Positions 16,817 to 28,000 of a DNA stretch of 55,817 nucleotides are shown here, one piece after another (within the stretch, counting starts at the first letter, position 1; the number at the start of each line of letters is the position of its first letter). Source of the stretch: a virus; the IMG/VR virus record IMGVR_UViG_3300025732_000050, positions 1 through 55,817 of that record, one strand, 5' to 3'. The notes under the pieces were generated by a model. That model did no database searches. It was not told where the DNA came from and worked only from the letters and a program-made list of their open reading frames with translations. Both the position numbers and the translations under genes were made by a program.

Positions 16817-16835
16817 TAGGGGTTTTTAGCCCCTA
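16817..16835. other. Perfect 6-bp hairpin in the intergenic region
   Basis: TAGGGG and CCCCTA flank a 7-base loop, downstream of the regulator gene that ends at 16884. It is not followed by a T-run in the transcribed (minus) direction, so it is not a clear terminator. The 173-base gap 16711-16883 also carries two copies of CATTAAAGC (16801-16809 and 16882-16890) and the promoter described separately. I see no gene in it. Confidence 0.4.
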
Positions 16836-16883
16836 CCATAAGTTGCTGGTCATTCTGCCCCATAAAGGCTGGTTTATGACCCA

Positions 16884-17426
16884 TTAAAGCGTTTCACTCC
16901 AAACTGGTATATATCTACCATCTTCAGTCTTTACATATGTAAGTATACCGTCCCCCATTCGCCTTGTCAACTCTTGGCGTGAGGGTGTTATATCATTTGT
17001 AATTAATTTATCTTTTCTTGGCCTGCCAATATGGTATGTAGCCAATATATCACGAATTTCCTTTACCTGCGATTCAGAATAATATGATCTAACTTGCCAA
17101 CCCCTAGCCCCACCCTTTTGAGATCCCATTGGAAATGGAATAACCCCACGCTTCATAAGTGATGGCATATACTTTTTGTGTCTATTTACAAGTTCTGCAG
17201 TTTCTCCAACTGTATAGGCACGTTCTCTATTATTTTTAAAATCACTAATAAGACAACTTTCAATTCTATCTTTTGTAATATTATAAACAGACATTATTCC
17301 ATTAGAACGATTTAAATGATGAACTCGAACAAGATCACCATTTAGAAACCAAACCTTTTTGTTTCCAGGAATTACAGAGGCGTTATTGTAACCTTCGCTC
17401 TCAATGCTTCCTTTTTTAATAGCCAT
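16884..17426 (-). CDS. Putative DNA-binding regulator (MerR-like wHTH plus AT-hook)
   Basis: The protein has 180 residues. Residues about 70-130 fit a MerR/excisionase-like winged helix (AYTVGETAELVNRHKKYMPSL and a wing region ending SQVKEIRDIL). GRPRK at 134-138 is a minimal AT-hook for minor-groove binding. It is followed directly by the intergenic region with the palindromic promoter, so it is a natural candidate for the protein that binds there, although that is inference. The start at 17426 has GAGGGAC just upstream and overlaps the zinc gene by 55 bases. The N-terminal 60 residues are of unknown type. Confidence 0.65.
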   Translation of the reverse strand: MAIKKGSIESEGYNNASVIPGNKKVWFLNGDLVRVHHLNRSNGIMSVYNITKDRIESCLISDFKNNRERAYTVGETAELVNRHKKYMPSLMKRGVIPFPMGSQKGGARGWQVRSYYSESQVKEIRDILATYHIGRPRKDKLITNDITPSRQELTRRMGDGILTYVKTEDGRYIPVWSETL

Positions 17427-17563
17427 TGTCCCTCATTTGAATCAGTTGGTGGGTGAAAAAATTTGCGTGATCCACATGTCAAACAAAAAGTTTCTAAGTG
17501 ATCGGCTTTAGTATATTGTCTATCTAGAAACATTCTTTTGTGACACTTATCACATTTTAACAT
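17372..17563 (-). CDS. Small zinc-ribbon protein (63 residues)
   Basis: C4, C7, C27 and C30 (KCDKCHK and FCLTCGS) form a four-cysteine zinc ribbon in the first half; the second half is basic. It starts in a TAATG overlap with the last minor tail gene and overlaps the regulator downstream. The job is unknown; a nucleic-acid-binding role is plausible. Confidence 0.65.
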   Translation of the reverse strand: MLKCDKCHKRMFLDRQYTKADHLETFCLTCGSRKFFHPPTDSNEGQWLLKKEALRAKVTITPL

Positions 17564-18006
17564 TAGTTCGGAATACCAATAACTATTAGATTGACCCCAA
17601 CAGTTAAGTTTCCGCTAGTGTTAAAACGAACTACACCCTCTACCCTAGAAGTATTAACTGTTTTTAATACCACAGATACATTTCCACCTGCTGGTGTACC
17701 GCCAACATTTATTGGTGTTGCTGTACAAATTGGTGCATACTTGAAGTCTGCTGGAAAGTCATATGAAAATGATTTTTCGTTTCCGCTGTTTACAGTAGTA
17801 TCTGAATAAATATTTACATATCCACCGATGATTCTGGCTTCAGATGCTTTGACACTTTGCTTGCCTGCATTAACAGTATCAACGGTTACATACTTATAAG
17901 TAGATGGTGAAATTTGGCTGGCAAGATCATTGACTGCATTAGCAATCTGATAGATGTAGGTCACATCCATTGGCTGACCTCGTTCTGGTAGTGGTATTTT
18001 TGACAT
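17563..18006 (-). CDS. Minor tail or fibre-tip protein (147 residues)
   Basis: The protein starts with a short helical region (YIYQIANAVNDLASQI) and continues into a beta-rich C-terminal domain (ADFKYAPICTATPINVGG, then VRFNTSGNLTVGVNLIVIG). This is the pattern of small phage tail-tip or collar proteins that trimerise by the N-terminal helix. It closes the tail gene cluster and has a good AAGGAG site. The structural assignment is by position and composition; the exact role is unknown. Confidence 0.6.
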   Translation of the reverse strand: MSKIPLPERGQPMDVTYIYQIANAVNDLASQISPSTYKYVTVDTVNAGKQSVKASEARIIGGYVNIYSDTTVNSGNEKSFSYDFPADFKYAPICTATPINVGGTPAGGNVSVVLKTVNTSRVEGVVRFNTSGNLTVGVNLIVIGIPN

Positions 18007-18023
18007 AGTATCTCCTTATCTAA

Positions 18024-18452
18024 TTATACCAAAGGTTCGGTACCTTCGTATATTGTTAATTTTGTATTTCTTTCTTTTATAATTCCTTCGAATTGAATTG
18101 CTACACTTACGCTATTTGCTGTTTCTTTTAAAAATGAGAAACTATGTACGTATGATGTACCAGCATATTTATACTGACCATTATCAAACTTAACAAAAAC
18201 ATCATAGGTATCTTTATTTACATTGTTATCTGAATCACTCCATACAACATTTATAGTTTTAGATCCAACCTCAATAACACCAGTAACAGTAGTTGGAGTT
18301 TTTTCAACTAGGTTATATTGTGGAGACCAATGTGACATTCTGTTTCTATCTTCAGAAATAATCCTGTATCTTAAAATAACATTATTATCTTTACCAAGTG
18401 GTGGTAAATCAGAAGACTTTATAACAACCTTCTTTATTCCTGCATCTGACAT
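18024..18452 (-). CDS. Minor tail protein with fibronectin-III-like fold
   Basis: The protein has 142 residues and is nearly all beta. VILRYRIISEDRNRMSHWSP followed by KTINVVWSD and YDVFVKFDN has the strand and tryptophan spacing of fibronectin type III-like domains, common on phage tail tips where they may bind carbohydrate. It starts 1 base inside the end of the previous tail gene. The domain call is by pattern; function is inferred from the tail cluster. Confidence 0.55.
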   Translation of the reverse strand: MSDAGIKKVVIKSSDLPPLGKDNNVILRYRIISEDRNRMSHWSPQYNLVEKTPTTVTGVIEVGSKTINVVWSDSDNNVNKDTYDVFVKFDNGQYKYAGTSYVHSFSFLKETANSVSVAIQFEGIIKERNTKLTIYEGTEPLV

Positions 18453-19609
18453 TATTGCACATCCAGGGCAAATCTAAATTCTAGGTAATTAGTTGTATTT
18501 TGTAATTTTACAATTGTTTCTGCATTTGTATTTTTAATAACAGAATATCCAGTTAATCCGTACAAAGCATTTTCTGTTGAAACATTTTCAAGTCTCATTG
18601 CATCAATACACACAAAGAAATTTTCTGATGGCTCACCATTTTTAATAACACATGAATAAATCTTTACAACATTAATAGCACTCCAGGCAAATGGGTTTGT
18701 TTTAAATAGTTCTTGTAATTGCTTTTTGACAACAACATATCGGTTAGTGCTAAAGTCATACTGTCCTGATCCTGTGCCATTTGGTACATCGATTTCTAAT
18801 TTTGCTGTTTGGCTAGATGATAAATTAGATCCACCATCATCTGAAGAAAATTCAACAATAATACGAACAGCATCTGGAACTTCATTTGAATCTGCAATAG
18901 TATTTGCTACACTGAAAGCAAATCGTAACTCATCTGTTGGTGCATTCTTGCTAAAGTCTGCTACTAATCCAGATTGATGAATATGGTTCTCATCTCCAAC
19001 AACGGAAAGTCTAGAAATACCATTAACTGTTTGTTTTTGAATATTGCAATGATTACCTCTAACAGCAACAATATTATTTAAAAATCGGCAACGCTCATAT
19101 CTTGCAACTCTGTTTGCATCATTAAATACTCTATTGTTAGCGTTTGTTTGTAAAACATTGAGATCTGTAACAATATTATTACTATCTTCTGAACCATTTA
19201 GTGGTGTGTATATTGATGGAATTGACGTTGCCTGCTCTTCTCCAGAAAGGTGCTCTTCCCAGTTTTCCTCTGGAGAATAAGCAAACAAAGTTTTACTGTC
19301 ATAAGCACCTGCTGTATTATTGGATCCTGCAGAATAAATTCCTACTTCAGATAACTCATATCTTTCTTCACTAGGTAGTTCAGCAGTAAATACAATCTTA
19401 GAAATACCGTTCTCAGTTACAAAACCACGAGAAGCAATTGGAACACGAAACATCTCAAAATCTAGGTTTGTCTTATTTGAATAATCTGCAAAGTTGTCCC
19501 CAGTATCTAGAGGGGTTGGTCCACATCCAACAGCAATGTAAGAGGCGTAGGCTGGAGCCTGGCCAATAAGGTATTTGGCTAAAATTCTTTTCCCAGTATT
19601 AGTAATCAT
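18452..19609 (-). CDS. Tail-tip/baseplate-type minor tail protein (385 residues)
   Basis: The N-terminal 130 residues resemble the docking part of phage tail fibres (GKRILAKYLIGQAPAYASYIAVGCG, with F..EL..EERYELSEVGIYSAG). The C-terminal half is beta-rich and may be a ligand-binding or jelly-roll domain (RIIVEFSSDDGGSN to the end). It sits between two other minor tail genes with one-base overlaps. It is likely part of the tail tip complex; I cannot name the family exactly. Confidence 0.6.
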   Translation of the reverse strand: MITNTGKRILAKYLIGQAPAYASYIAVGCGPTPLDTGDNFADYSNKTNLDFEMFRVPIASRGFVTENGISKIVFTAELPSEERYELSEVGIYSAGSNNTAGAYDSKTLFAYSPEENWEEHLSGEEQATSIPSIYTPLNGSEDSNNIVTDLNVLQTNANNRVFNDANRVARYERCRFLNNIVAVRGNHCNIQKQTVNGISRLSVVGDENHIHQSGLVADFSKNAPTDELRFAFSVANTIADSNEVPDAVRIIVEFSSDDGGSNLSSSQTAKLEIDVPNGTGSGQYDFSTNRYVVVKKQLQELFKTNPFAWSAINVVKIYSCVIKNGEPSENFFVCIDAMRLENVSTENALYGLTGYSVIKNTNAETIVKLQNTTNYLEFRFALDVQ

Positions 19610-20100
19610 TAATTATTCACCTCATATATTGTATCATTAAGTAGGTCCCCAGCGTTTAGCATTTGAACCTCTACCTGCTCGTCTTCTTCTAGGTTAATAA
19701 CATTAATAATGATGTCCCCAGTTTCTGAATCGATATAGACAATTTCCCCATTGGGTCCAGTACCAACATCTGGCACCTTGTTTTCAAACTTGATTGGGAA
19801 ATTCTTAAAAAATGTATTTGCAGTATTTTGTAATGATAAAACATTTTGTGGATTATATTGCAAATAAATGCTTGTTAGGTTTTTGATTGGTTGGTAGGAT
19901 ACTAGTTGACCTGCAACAATATCGTTTCTTGCTATATTAATAATTTCCTCAGCACCTATATCCTCAAATAGAAGGTCTGTCATTACCTCTACTGGTACGA
20001 CCTCTTCTGTTGTAATAATTAGATCAGGTGTCGCTACTTTGATTCCTGACGTTGATGTTGATGGAACAATTGTTGGTAAGTTGGGTGTTGCCTCTACCAT
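19609..20100 (-). CDS. Tail-associated hypothetical protein (163 residues)
   Basis: The protein has a Thr/Pro/Ser-rich N-terminus (residues 1-25), then a mixed domain containing QLVSYQPIKNLTSIYLQYNP and a C-terminal acidic beta segment (GEIVYIDSETGDIIINVINLEED). It shares one base with each neighbour in the minor tail cluster. It is probably a virion component; no family is recognised. Confidence 0.55.
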   Translation of the reverse strand: MVEATPNLPTIVPSTSTSGIKVATPDLIITTEEVVPVEVMTDLLFEDIGAEEIINIARNDIVAGQLVSYQPIKNLTSIYLQYNPQNVLSLQNTANTFFKNFPIKFENKVPDVGTGPNGEIVYIDSETGDIIINVINLEEDEQVEVQMLNAGDLLNDTIYEVNN

Positions 20101-23100
20101 TATTTTACCTCACTTAAAAATACCGTCATGTTAGGGCCATGACCATCTTTGCTATATTCAATATTATATACTACAAAACGGTCTGTATCTGAAACCAAAA
20201 CATCTACATCTTCTTGTTTAAATTTAATATTAACAATATCTCCAAGTTGTAATGTTGGCATTGCAAATATTTTAAGACCAATAGATTTTCTTGGCTTAGA
20301 GATTTTTGAAATAATCCATTCCATCATATTTTGTGCATCGTCATATGATTGTATGTATGGTGCATTTAATGAAAAATCTTTTTTACCATGAGTTAATCTA
20401 CTTATTTTAATATCCTCATACAGTTTATTAACCTTAAATGGAGAAGATATTAAATTGGTTCCCTTAAATTGTGGATTAGAAAAATTAGAATTTTTAGTAA
20501 AATACTCATCCACAGTATAATCATTCTGAGACTGCTGCGTAAATGTTACGCCTTGAATTCTTAAATAATTTCCACTACCGCTGTCCAAACTTAATGCTTT
20601 GTCTGTTGCATTAAATACCATAAATTCTGCTGCATACGATCCTGCCCTAAAGCCAGAGACAGTATATCCCTTAATGTTATTAAATGTTGGTGACAATTTT
20701 GCATAAAGTGCAGGAAAGGCTTTATCATATTTTACATTAAAGTAATGTGCCTCTCTCATGATTGTGCCAAATTCGTCAAAGTATATCTTATATGCAGGTG
20801 GTTCTGCTGGATTGATTCCAGATAGGTATGTGCCCTGAATTACACCACTCATTGCATACTTTCTAAAAGCCTCATTGGTATTAATTTCACTATCAGAATA
20901 TATATTGTTTATAGGTAGGTCTAGGGCATATGCGGTATTCTGACTATAGTTATTTGTTAATGCATAAACATTTTCAAACATTACCCTGGAAGATCCACGC
21001 AAAAATAATGCCATATTATTATATTTTGGTAGAGGATCTGTATCGTCTACTGTAGCAACAAGTCTGTTATTAATATACAAGAAAAACCTTCTTGTATTTC
21101 CTATGTCCAAATATTCTACTCCAAGGTCATATACCGTTTGCTTATCTTGTCCAGAAATTCTATATTGGCCAACAAGCGTTCCAGAGTCTACTAAAACCTC
21201 AGCAAGTCCAGACCATAGTTTAATTGGAACTGCTAATTCACCAGATGCGTCTTTTTTAATTTTATAAAAAATAACATTACGTACTCCAGAATCCTGATCA
21301 CTATACGCCTCTATATTGTTTGCTGTAAGTGCTGCCAACTCAAAGTAATATCCATTGTTTGTATTTGGATTAACCATAACTGCTAAACCACCAGAAGATC
21401 CACCAATCTGTAAACTATTTTGTGGGGTGGTTCCTGTAACAGTATAATATATACCAGTTCCAATTGGTGTTTGACCACGACTCTCACTATTTTCAATTTT
21501 ACCAATAATACGCATACGTGTACCAAAATGCTTAAATCTATCATTCAATGGTTTATAAACATAAGAAATATAATCTAATGGTCTATCTGCTGTTGCAAAA
21601 GAAGGGCCATTCATTACCAGAGCAGATGACTGAACGGTACCAGTATCTGTACTCTTTTTGCTATTAACTTCTGTTTCTGTTAAATATCTACTTGACAAAA
21701 AGTTTCTAATAATTCCATTTCTTGTAGTGTTATTAGCAAGTGTTTGTCTCATACCTGCGACACCTTCAACTGTTGCAGGCAATACCTTATCTGTAAATAA
21801 ATAGTCTGCATTCATTTGACATGCACGAACATACGCATTGTCTGACCAGTTAGATGCTAGTCCTGCGTTATGTGAAACTATAGGTGTTCCAAATTGTCCT
21901 CTACCGTGTTTTGCAACTGCACCATTTTTGAGCATAAGGACTCCGCCAACCTCTTCATAGTTTGGTTCGCTATAAATTCTGATCAATCCAGTTGGATAGA
22001 TTTTTCCATTAAAAGGTAGTTTAGAAAAATAGTTCTGATACTCTTGTGTGCTTGTAATCCAAACATTTCCAAATCCAGAAATGTTAAATTGTGCAGCATC
22101 AAATTTGATAATTTCACCATTGGCATAGAAGTATCCATTGTATCTGGTTAACCAGGAAATGCCTTCACCAAAGTCCATGGTATTGTTTACAACCATTCTA
22201 TTTACTACTGTCGGTACAGCACTTGAAAGATCTGTATTTAATGGAATAGCAGCAAGGGCAAAGTTGGACATATTTGTAACGTTTTGATTAACAGACTTGA
22301 TTGCTTCTGTACCCGTGGCTTCCCACAATAGAGCAGGTTGATAAATCCAGGTCTTGTCTTGATCAACCATGCTTGCCTGCTTGATTGAGCCATACTGTCT
22401 TTGTATATGCTTTGTATTATATGTAATTCTTCCATCATTGATAATTGCATTGTCTTGAGAGGCAACTTCAATAATGTTAGCCAATTTTGTTGATGTTGGT
22501 TTATTTTTGTAGACACCAGTTTTTTCAAAATCTTGTGTACCATATAGTGTCATGTCAATGCCTCTTTGTGTTTCAGAAGGCATAATATAATTTTTTGACA
22601 TCATTACAAAATTATTATATTCATCAAAAAACATTGCTGTCTGTGTTGATACTGCTAAATCGTTTAAAATTTCTGCCACAGTTTTATCTGGTGGAATATA
22701 GAAAAATGGAATAATAGCATTTGCTTCATTATTAATAAACTTAAAGACATAGTTAGAAAATCCAACTGAGTCCAACAACAAAGAAACAGCATATGTTAGT
22801 GACGCATCTTGGATCAACATCTGAGGGGCAGTAATTGATTCAAAATAAAAATATAAATCTCTTAATGTTATGTCAACCTGTCTTGTATTTGCATTGATGG
22901 CAGGAAAACCTTCGGAGTACATTGTCTTGATTGGAATATAATAATCATATCCATCAACATTTACAATAATCTCATAAAACTTAATTTGAAGATGTCTTGA
23001 TGTATACTTTGCAATAATGCTATTTGGATTATTAATATTAAAAGAATTGTTATAGTCAAATAGTTGTAGCATACCAGTTGATGCTAATAGTTGACCAACA

Positions 23101-24380
23101 GGTAGTGCTGAGCCAGATAGATCAGATGCCGACTTTGTTATTGAATAGTTTGTTGTCAAATCAGAAATATTGGCTGATAGTCTTGGCGAAAGTTCAATAA
23201 GGTCAAATGTAGAGTTGGCCTTGTTCATAGTTTCTACCACTATTCTGATACCCTGAATATATTCAAACTGTCTATACTTATTAGATGCTGTCATAGGATC
23301 ATTAAAATAATCTGGATTTGATAAGTCTGTTACAAAGTTGGTGAGTCTATCTACCGTTTCTTCTTGTAGATACCATCCATATGTTGGTACAAAGGTTTCA
23401 TAGGCTTCTCCAGTCCAAATATGAAATGTTCCAATATCATGCTGGCTATTTTTAATTAAGTAAGCATATCCAACAATAGACTTTTCTGGTAAAAAGGTGA
23501 TTGTATTATAGTCTTCTGCATAAATAAAGATGTCCCTATATTTATCTGGAACAATTAATCCATATGCAAGTTCAACATAGCCGTCAGACTTAATAATCTT
23601 AGTTCCATCTTTTCTAACAGATGCTTTATTAAAAGATATTGCATCGACCCAATTATTATTTTTTAAAAACTGTACCTTCCATTTTTGTGGAGTTGTTTGG
23701 TTAGCATCTCCATATAGTGGATCTGAGAATGTTCCTGCATTTGTTGAGAAAGGTCCAAGATCTGTTGAGCCAACATTTGTTTGCATTTTGATTACTACTC
23801 TATTTGATGGTACCTGATCTTTATAAACTACATATGGAGCAGTATCATCAATATAGAAATTTCCATTAATATTGTTATTAGCAATACCACGCTCTACGTT
23901 ATTCTCTGTACGAAAAGATGTCCAGTATTTAAAAGTATCGTTTTTGTCTGCCATGTAATATCTTGGTCTTGTTGACATATTCAAATTAGAATGATGGACA
24001 TATTTGCCATTTAAATAAACTGCCTTATTAATACCAGATCTAGGTCTAATCACACCGAAGCAATCTTCTAGAGAGTATAACAGTTTCATCTTATCTTTTA
24101 CTGATTTAAATACTTGTGGCTGATCATCCTCATCAATTCCACCATCAACTGTAATATCTGAATCAGTTGCATCTGTATAATGTCCGTTAATATCATTTTC
24201 ATCAAATGACGGATTGATATTTTTATACAGAGATTCAGGGTCTGTTGGTCTATATCTATAATTTCCAATTTGTAAAATATTTGTTGGAATATTCATGTTC
24301 CACTCAGCCACAATTGCTGACTGTGTTTTAATTGTAGAAGAAGTCTCTAGATGATTTTGTAGATCTGTATCTTGAAACAT
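20100..24380 (-). CDS. Large minor tail protein, tail-tip hub and host-contact type
   Basis: The protein has 1426 residues. The start is placed at ATG 24380, which forms a TAATG overlap and has GAAGAGG upstream; a start at 24413 would overlap the distal tail gene needlessly. The N-terminal half is a long mixed domain. Residues near 990-1150 look like a concanavalin/LamG-type sandwich (YFELAALT, then FFLYINNRLVATVDD and MALFLRGSSRVMFENV). The C-terminal 80 residues (LGDIVNIKFKQEDVDV, then YNIEYSKDGHGPNMTVFL) resemble phage tail-hub proteins. Its place directly after the distal tail protein fits a tail-associated hub with a carbohydrate-binding part. Confidence 0.7.
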   Translation of the reverse strand: MFQDTDLQNHLETSSTIKTQSAIVAEWNMNIPTNILQIGNYRYRPTDPESLYKNINPSFDENDINGHYTDATDSDITVDGGIDEDDQPQVFKSVKDKMKLLYSLEDCFGVIRPRSGINKAVYLNGKYVHHSNLNMSTRPRYYMADKNDTFKYWTSFRTENNVERGIANNNINGNFYIDDTAPYVVYKDQVPSNRVVIKMQTNVGSTDLGPFSTNAGTFSDPLYGDANQTTPQKWKVQFLKNNNWVDAISFNKASVRKDGTKIIKSDGYVELAYGLIVPDKYRDIFIYAEDYNTITFLPEKSIVGYAYLIKNSQHDIGTFHIWTGEAYETFVPTYGWYLQEETVDRLTNFVTDLSNPDYFNDPMTASNKYRQFEYIQGIRIVVETMNKANSTFDLIELSPRLSANISDLTTNYSITKSASDLSGSALPVGQLLASTGMLQLFDYNNSFNINNPNSIIAKYTSRHLQIKFYEIIVNVDGYDYYIPIKTMYSEGFPAINANTRQVDITLRDLYFYFESITAPQMLIQDASLTYAVSLLLDSVGFSNYVFKFINNEANAIIPFFYIPPDKTVAEILNDLAVSTQTAMFFDEYNNFVMMSKNYIMPSETQRGIDMTLYGTQDFEKTGVYKNKPTSTKLANIIEVASQDNAIINDGRITYNTKHIQRQYGSIKQASMVDQDKTWIYQPALLWEATGTEAIKSVNQNVTNMSNFALAAIPLNTDLSSAVPTVVNRMVVNNTMDFGEGISWLTRYNGYFYANGEIIKFDAAQFNISGFGNVWITSTQEYQNYFSKLPFNGKIYPTGLIRIYSEPNYEEVGGVLMLKNGAVAKHGRGQFGTPIVSHNAGLASNWSDNAYVRACQMNADYLFTDKVLPATVEGVAGMRQTLANNTTRNGIIRNFLSSRYLTETEVNSKKSTDTGTVQSSALVMNGPSFATADRPLDYISYVYKPLNDRFKHFGTRMRIIGKIENSESRGQTPIGTGIYYTVTGTTPQNSLQIGGSSGGLAVMVNPNTNNGYYFELAALTANNIEAYSDQDSGVRNVIFYKIKKDASGELAVPIKLWSGLAEVLVDSGTLVGQYRISGQDKQTVYDLGVEYLDIGNTRRFFLYINNRLVATVDDTDPLPKYNNMALFLRGSSRVMFENVYALTNNYSQNTAYALDLPINNIYSDSEINTNEAFRKYAMSGVIQGTYLSGINPAEPPAYKIYFDEFGTIMREAHYFNVKYDKAFPALYAKLSPTFNNIKGYTVSGFRAGSYAAEFMVFNATDKALSLDSGSGNYLRIQGVTFTQQSQNDYTVDEYFTKNSNFSNPQFKGTNLISSPFKVNKLYEDIKISRLTHGKKDFSLNAPYIQSYDDAQNMMEWIISKISKPRKSIGLKIFAMPTLQLGDIVNIKFKQEDVDVLVSDTDRFVVYNIEYSKDGHGPNMTVFLSEVK

Positions 24381-25039
24381 TATACCTCTTCCAGGGTTAC
24401 ATTGATATTCCACATGTCATGACCAACAATGCCACCTTCTGACGATGTTCCAGTACCCCTCTTAGCAACATTATATGAAAAGTTTGATATATAAACTTCA
24501 ATCAATTCGTTATATTGGTTAATGTGTCCAAATGGTTCTTCAGCATTTTTAAAGTTCTTATAGTTATCATATGCAAGAAACATCCAGAATGGACCAGTAT
24601 GATTATTGTACCAATCTAATAACTCTACTCCACCTGCTCCACCATCAGCAGTATATTCGTATTCGCTCTTATGGTATGGAGACTTTCCTTGAGAATTAAA
24701 TTCAGCATTCATGTTATATGCTCTAGATGGAAGCATATCCCAAGACATTGAAACTGTCATCTTGTCTGCTGTATGGTAAGACCTCATCCTACCATTAATC
24801 ATTCTCTCACGTGTTTCTATTCTGGTTGGTGAAAAATCTAATGGAGATCTATTGTGATCTGATAAAATAAGGAATTGGTTATATAGTGTTGTATCTGATG
24901 TACCGCCAGTATACTGACCAACCTCTAGCCCATTTGGAACATACAGTCCATTAACAAGCGTTCCAGAATTCTCTGACCATAAGACTGCCTGTGGTCTTTG
25001 ATATCTTTGTCTACCATTCATATAGGCCGTGGTACTCAT
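24380..25039 (-). CDS. Distal tail protein-like
   Basis: The protein has 219 residues and directly follows the tape measure gene, the usual place of the Dit protein that forms the ring at the tube end. It is beta-rich, with a conserved-looking core (KMTVSMSWDMLPSRAYNMN, then GPFWMFLAYDN) and an EVYISNFSYNVAKRG strand pair near the C-terminus. These read like the Dit split-barrel pattern of siphoviruses of Gram-positive bacteria. Assignment is mainly by position. Confidence 0.65.
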   Translation of the reverse strand: MSTTAYMNGRQRYQRPQAVLWSENSGTLVNGLYVPNGLEVGQYTGGTSDTTLYNQFLILSDHNRSPLDFSPTRIETRERMINGRMRSYHTADKMTVSMSWDMLPSRAYNMNAEFNSQGKSPYHKSEYEYTADGGAGGVELLDWYNNHTGPFWMFLAYDNYKNFKNAEEPFGHINQYNELIEVYISNFSYNVAKRGTGTSSEGGIVGHDMWNINVTLEEV

Positions 25040-28000
25040 TATACTCTTTGCCCCCTAAGTTTTTGAGAATCAATTCTTCGCAATTGTGCCATTACAGTTT
25101 GTGCAATCTCTTCTGGTGAAGCATCGGATTGAGCATTTACTGTCAAGTTATAATTATACATGCTATCACCAATAGATTTTCCGCTATTAATTGCTTTCAT
25201 TCTATCCAAACCAAAATTACTTACGGCATAACGACTCATAACAAATTCTCCAGGTGTTAGCATTGCTGGAACAGTATCTGTTCCCTTTGCATAGCCACCA
25301 GCAACAAAATATTTTGGAATAATTCCACCAGCAGATCTATAATATGAATCTTCATACATCATGATTTTTGTTGCTTTTGTTGCAGCCTCTGCTTCTTTAA
25401 GTTTTTGTAATGCTGCTGCTTGTTTTTCTGCTGCTGCTTGCTGTGCTGCATATGCAATTGCTTGTCCAGTATAACGTGCTGAGGACATTACTCCTGATAC
25501 GCCACCTAATGCAGCAGTAGCCGCTTTATCAGATAATAGGCTTGCTGCCATATCATTAGCAATCTTGCTTGCAGAAGTATCTGTGGTTGTTCCATTCTTT
25601 ATTGATGTAAGTAGTTTATCTGTTTCGGTTTTTACCGTTGCATTTGTCTTATCAATATTTCCTGGGTTTGTGGTTGTACCATTGCCTCCGCCTCCGCCAC
25701 CACCGCCACCGCCAGTGGCACCAGTTCCTGCCTTAAATGCTGCTTGTGCTGCGATGGCACCATTGATGGCTGCTATAACGGCATTCCATGCCTGCTCAAC
25801 AGATATAACACCTGATGCAACAGCGTCCAGATCAATAGCCATTGTGTCTAGATAATCATTTGTTGCATTAACTGCTTCTTTAATTAACTCCCACTCAGCC
25901 TTAGATCTTCCTTGTTTATCAATAATAGCATCGATTGCCTTTTGCATATCAGTGTTATATTTATTAATAACTTCATTCATCTTATCAAGTTTATCTTGCT
26001 CAGCCTTAACCAAATCTTGTGCTTTTTTCAAAGTGGTTTGTTGAATGGTATAAATCTCATCTTCTTTAGTTCTAACCATTTCTTGCAACTGTGTTCTTGT
26101 ATAGAGAACGCCATTAATATCAACCTGAATCTTTTCAATTTCTTTTTGTTGTTGAATCTCTAGTTGCTTCTTGCGTTCTTGCAAAGCGTCAATAGATGCC
26201 TGTGTGGAGTTTTCTGCAGCCTTGGCCTGCATATCTTGTGCAATTTGTGCAGCAGCAGAAATGTCACCTTGAGACAAAGCATCGGCAAGGCTTGTTTTTT
26301 GTTTTTCCTGCTCAGCAAGTTTAGAATTAATATCCTTAACTTTATTTAATGCTTCAATTTGTGAATCAATAGCATCGGTTCTCTTCTTGTAGGCATCATT
26401 GATTTTATCTTCTTCTCTACCAATTAAATCAAGGCCTCTATTCCAAAGAGCAATTTCTTCTTGCTTTTTATCAATTGCTTCATTAATTGCATCAACTTCT
26501 TTTTGTTTTGCTTTAACGACTTCTTCTTGTGCTGAAATTGCCTGTTGATATTTTTCTGGGGACATGCCCTGTTGTTCAATAAAGTTCTTTCTCTGTTGCT
26601 GTTTAATAACAACTTCCTGATATTTGAAATATTGATCAACCTTGTCTGCTTCAGTTTCCTGTTCTTGTTGTGCAGCAAACTTAGCAGCCTTTAATTCTTT
26701 AGCAAGTTGTTTTGTTGCTTCTGCTCCAGCCTTGGCACCAGCAATAAAATTCTTAAAATCATTAGAGTTAATATCTTCTGCTGCTATGTTAGCAGTCAAT
26801 GCAGCATTTTCCAATACTGCTAAAATCTGACTTGCAGATAGGCCAGCCTTTTGTAATTTACCAAATGCAGTAACTTGCTCTTGTGTATTTATAACAATTT
26901 GTTGTTGTTGATCAACAAATGTCATTAAAGAATTTTCTTTAGTAAATTGAAGAATTGCCTTACCCAAATCTCCAAAAATAACCTTTCCATCTTTAAGTCT
27001 ATAAATTCTATCGCCAAGTTTTTTCAATGTTTCAGAATCAATATTATTAATAATGTCAATTGCTTCTTGTGTTGCACCAGCACTACGCATTAGGTTGTCC
27101 ATGCCCTTGAAGCCAGACATGTCCTTGCTTAATGCTTTAACAAAATCATTATATGAACCAAGGGCGTTGATTGATTCTAATTTAAACATCTTTAATTTTT
27201 TCATTAACTCATCTGTAAATAATGTCTTACGAGTGTTGCCAGTAGTATCTGTAATAGTTTTTGTGCCTGGAGTTTCTTTTGGATTTTGTAATACCTTTGC
27301 AGCCTCTTCTTGTGCTTTTTTAGCATCAGCAATAGTTTTCTTAAGTCTTGCTTCTTCTAAAATTAAAGCACTATTTGCTCTATCTCCTGCCAATGCCTTT
27401 TGAACTTTGTCAAGTGCTTTTTGTGCTTCCTGTATTGTCATTTGAGCAATAGCACCCTTACTCAAATCTGATGTTTGAATAATCTTAATAGCAACTGAAT
27501 ATTCTTTGCCAGAAATCTGTTCTAATATTTTTGGAATAAGAACAAGATCCATCATTGTCAAACTTCCATTAGCAAATCCCATCATCAGGGAAATTTGTGT
27601 ATTTTTTGGTAACTTGGCCAAATCATCTTTAATTCTTTTTGCAAATTTTGGATTTGATTTTTCTAATGTAGAAAATACCTGTGTAGCAAGATCTGCCAAA
27701 GAATCCTTGGCTAATTCACCACTACTATCAATTTTATCTAATGCCTTAACTAATTCGACTGTAGATGATCCAATACCTGCAAAATTATTCCAAATAGCAT
27801 CAAATTGTTTATTATAATCTTCTTGTTTAATTGCGCCATCTGCATACTGCTGATTTAATACAGCCAAACTTTGTGTTTGTTGTTGAAATGCTAAATCTAA
27901 TTGCATTGATGCTAATTGCACCTTAGATTGTAAATCTTTATATATTTTAAGTGAATCAATTTCAAGTGGAATATTGAAATTTAGACCACGCATTAACTGT

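Noticed and set aside
16817-16835. Rho-independent terminator after the 16884 regulator gene
   Set aside because: The stem is short and no T-run follows in the direction of transcription.
18018-18030. TATAAT-like hexamer at the stop codon of the 18024 gene
   Set aside because: It arises from the codons Val-stop, with no extended TG or -35 box. Similar hexamers at the stops near 7508 and 50266 are also treated as weak evidence only.
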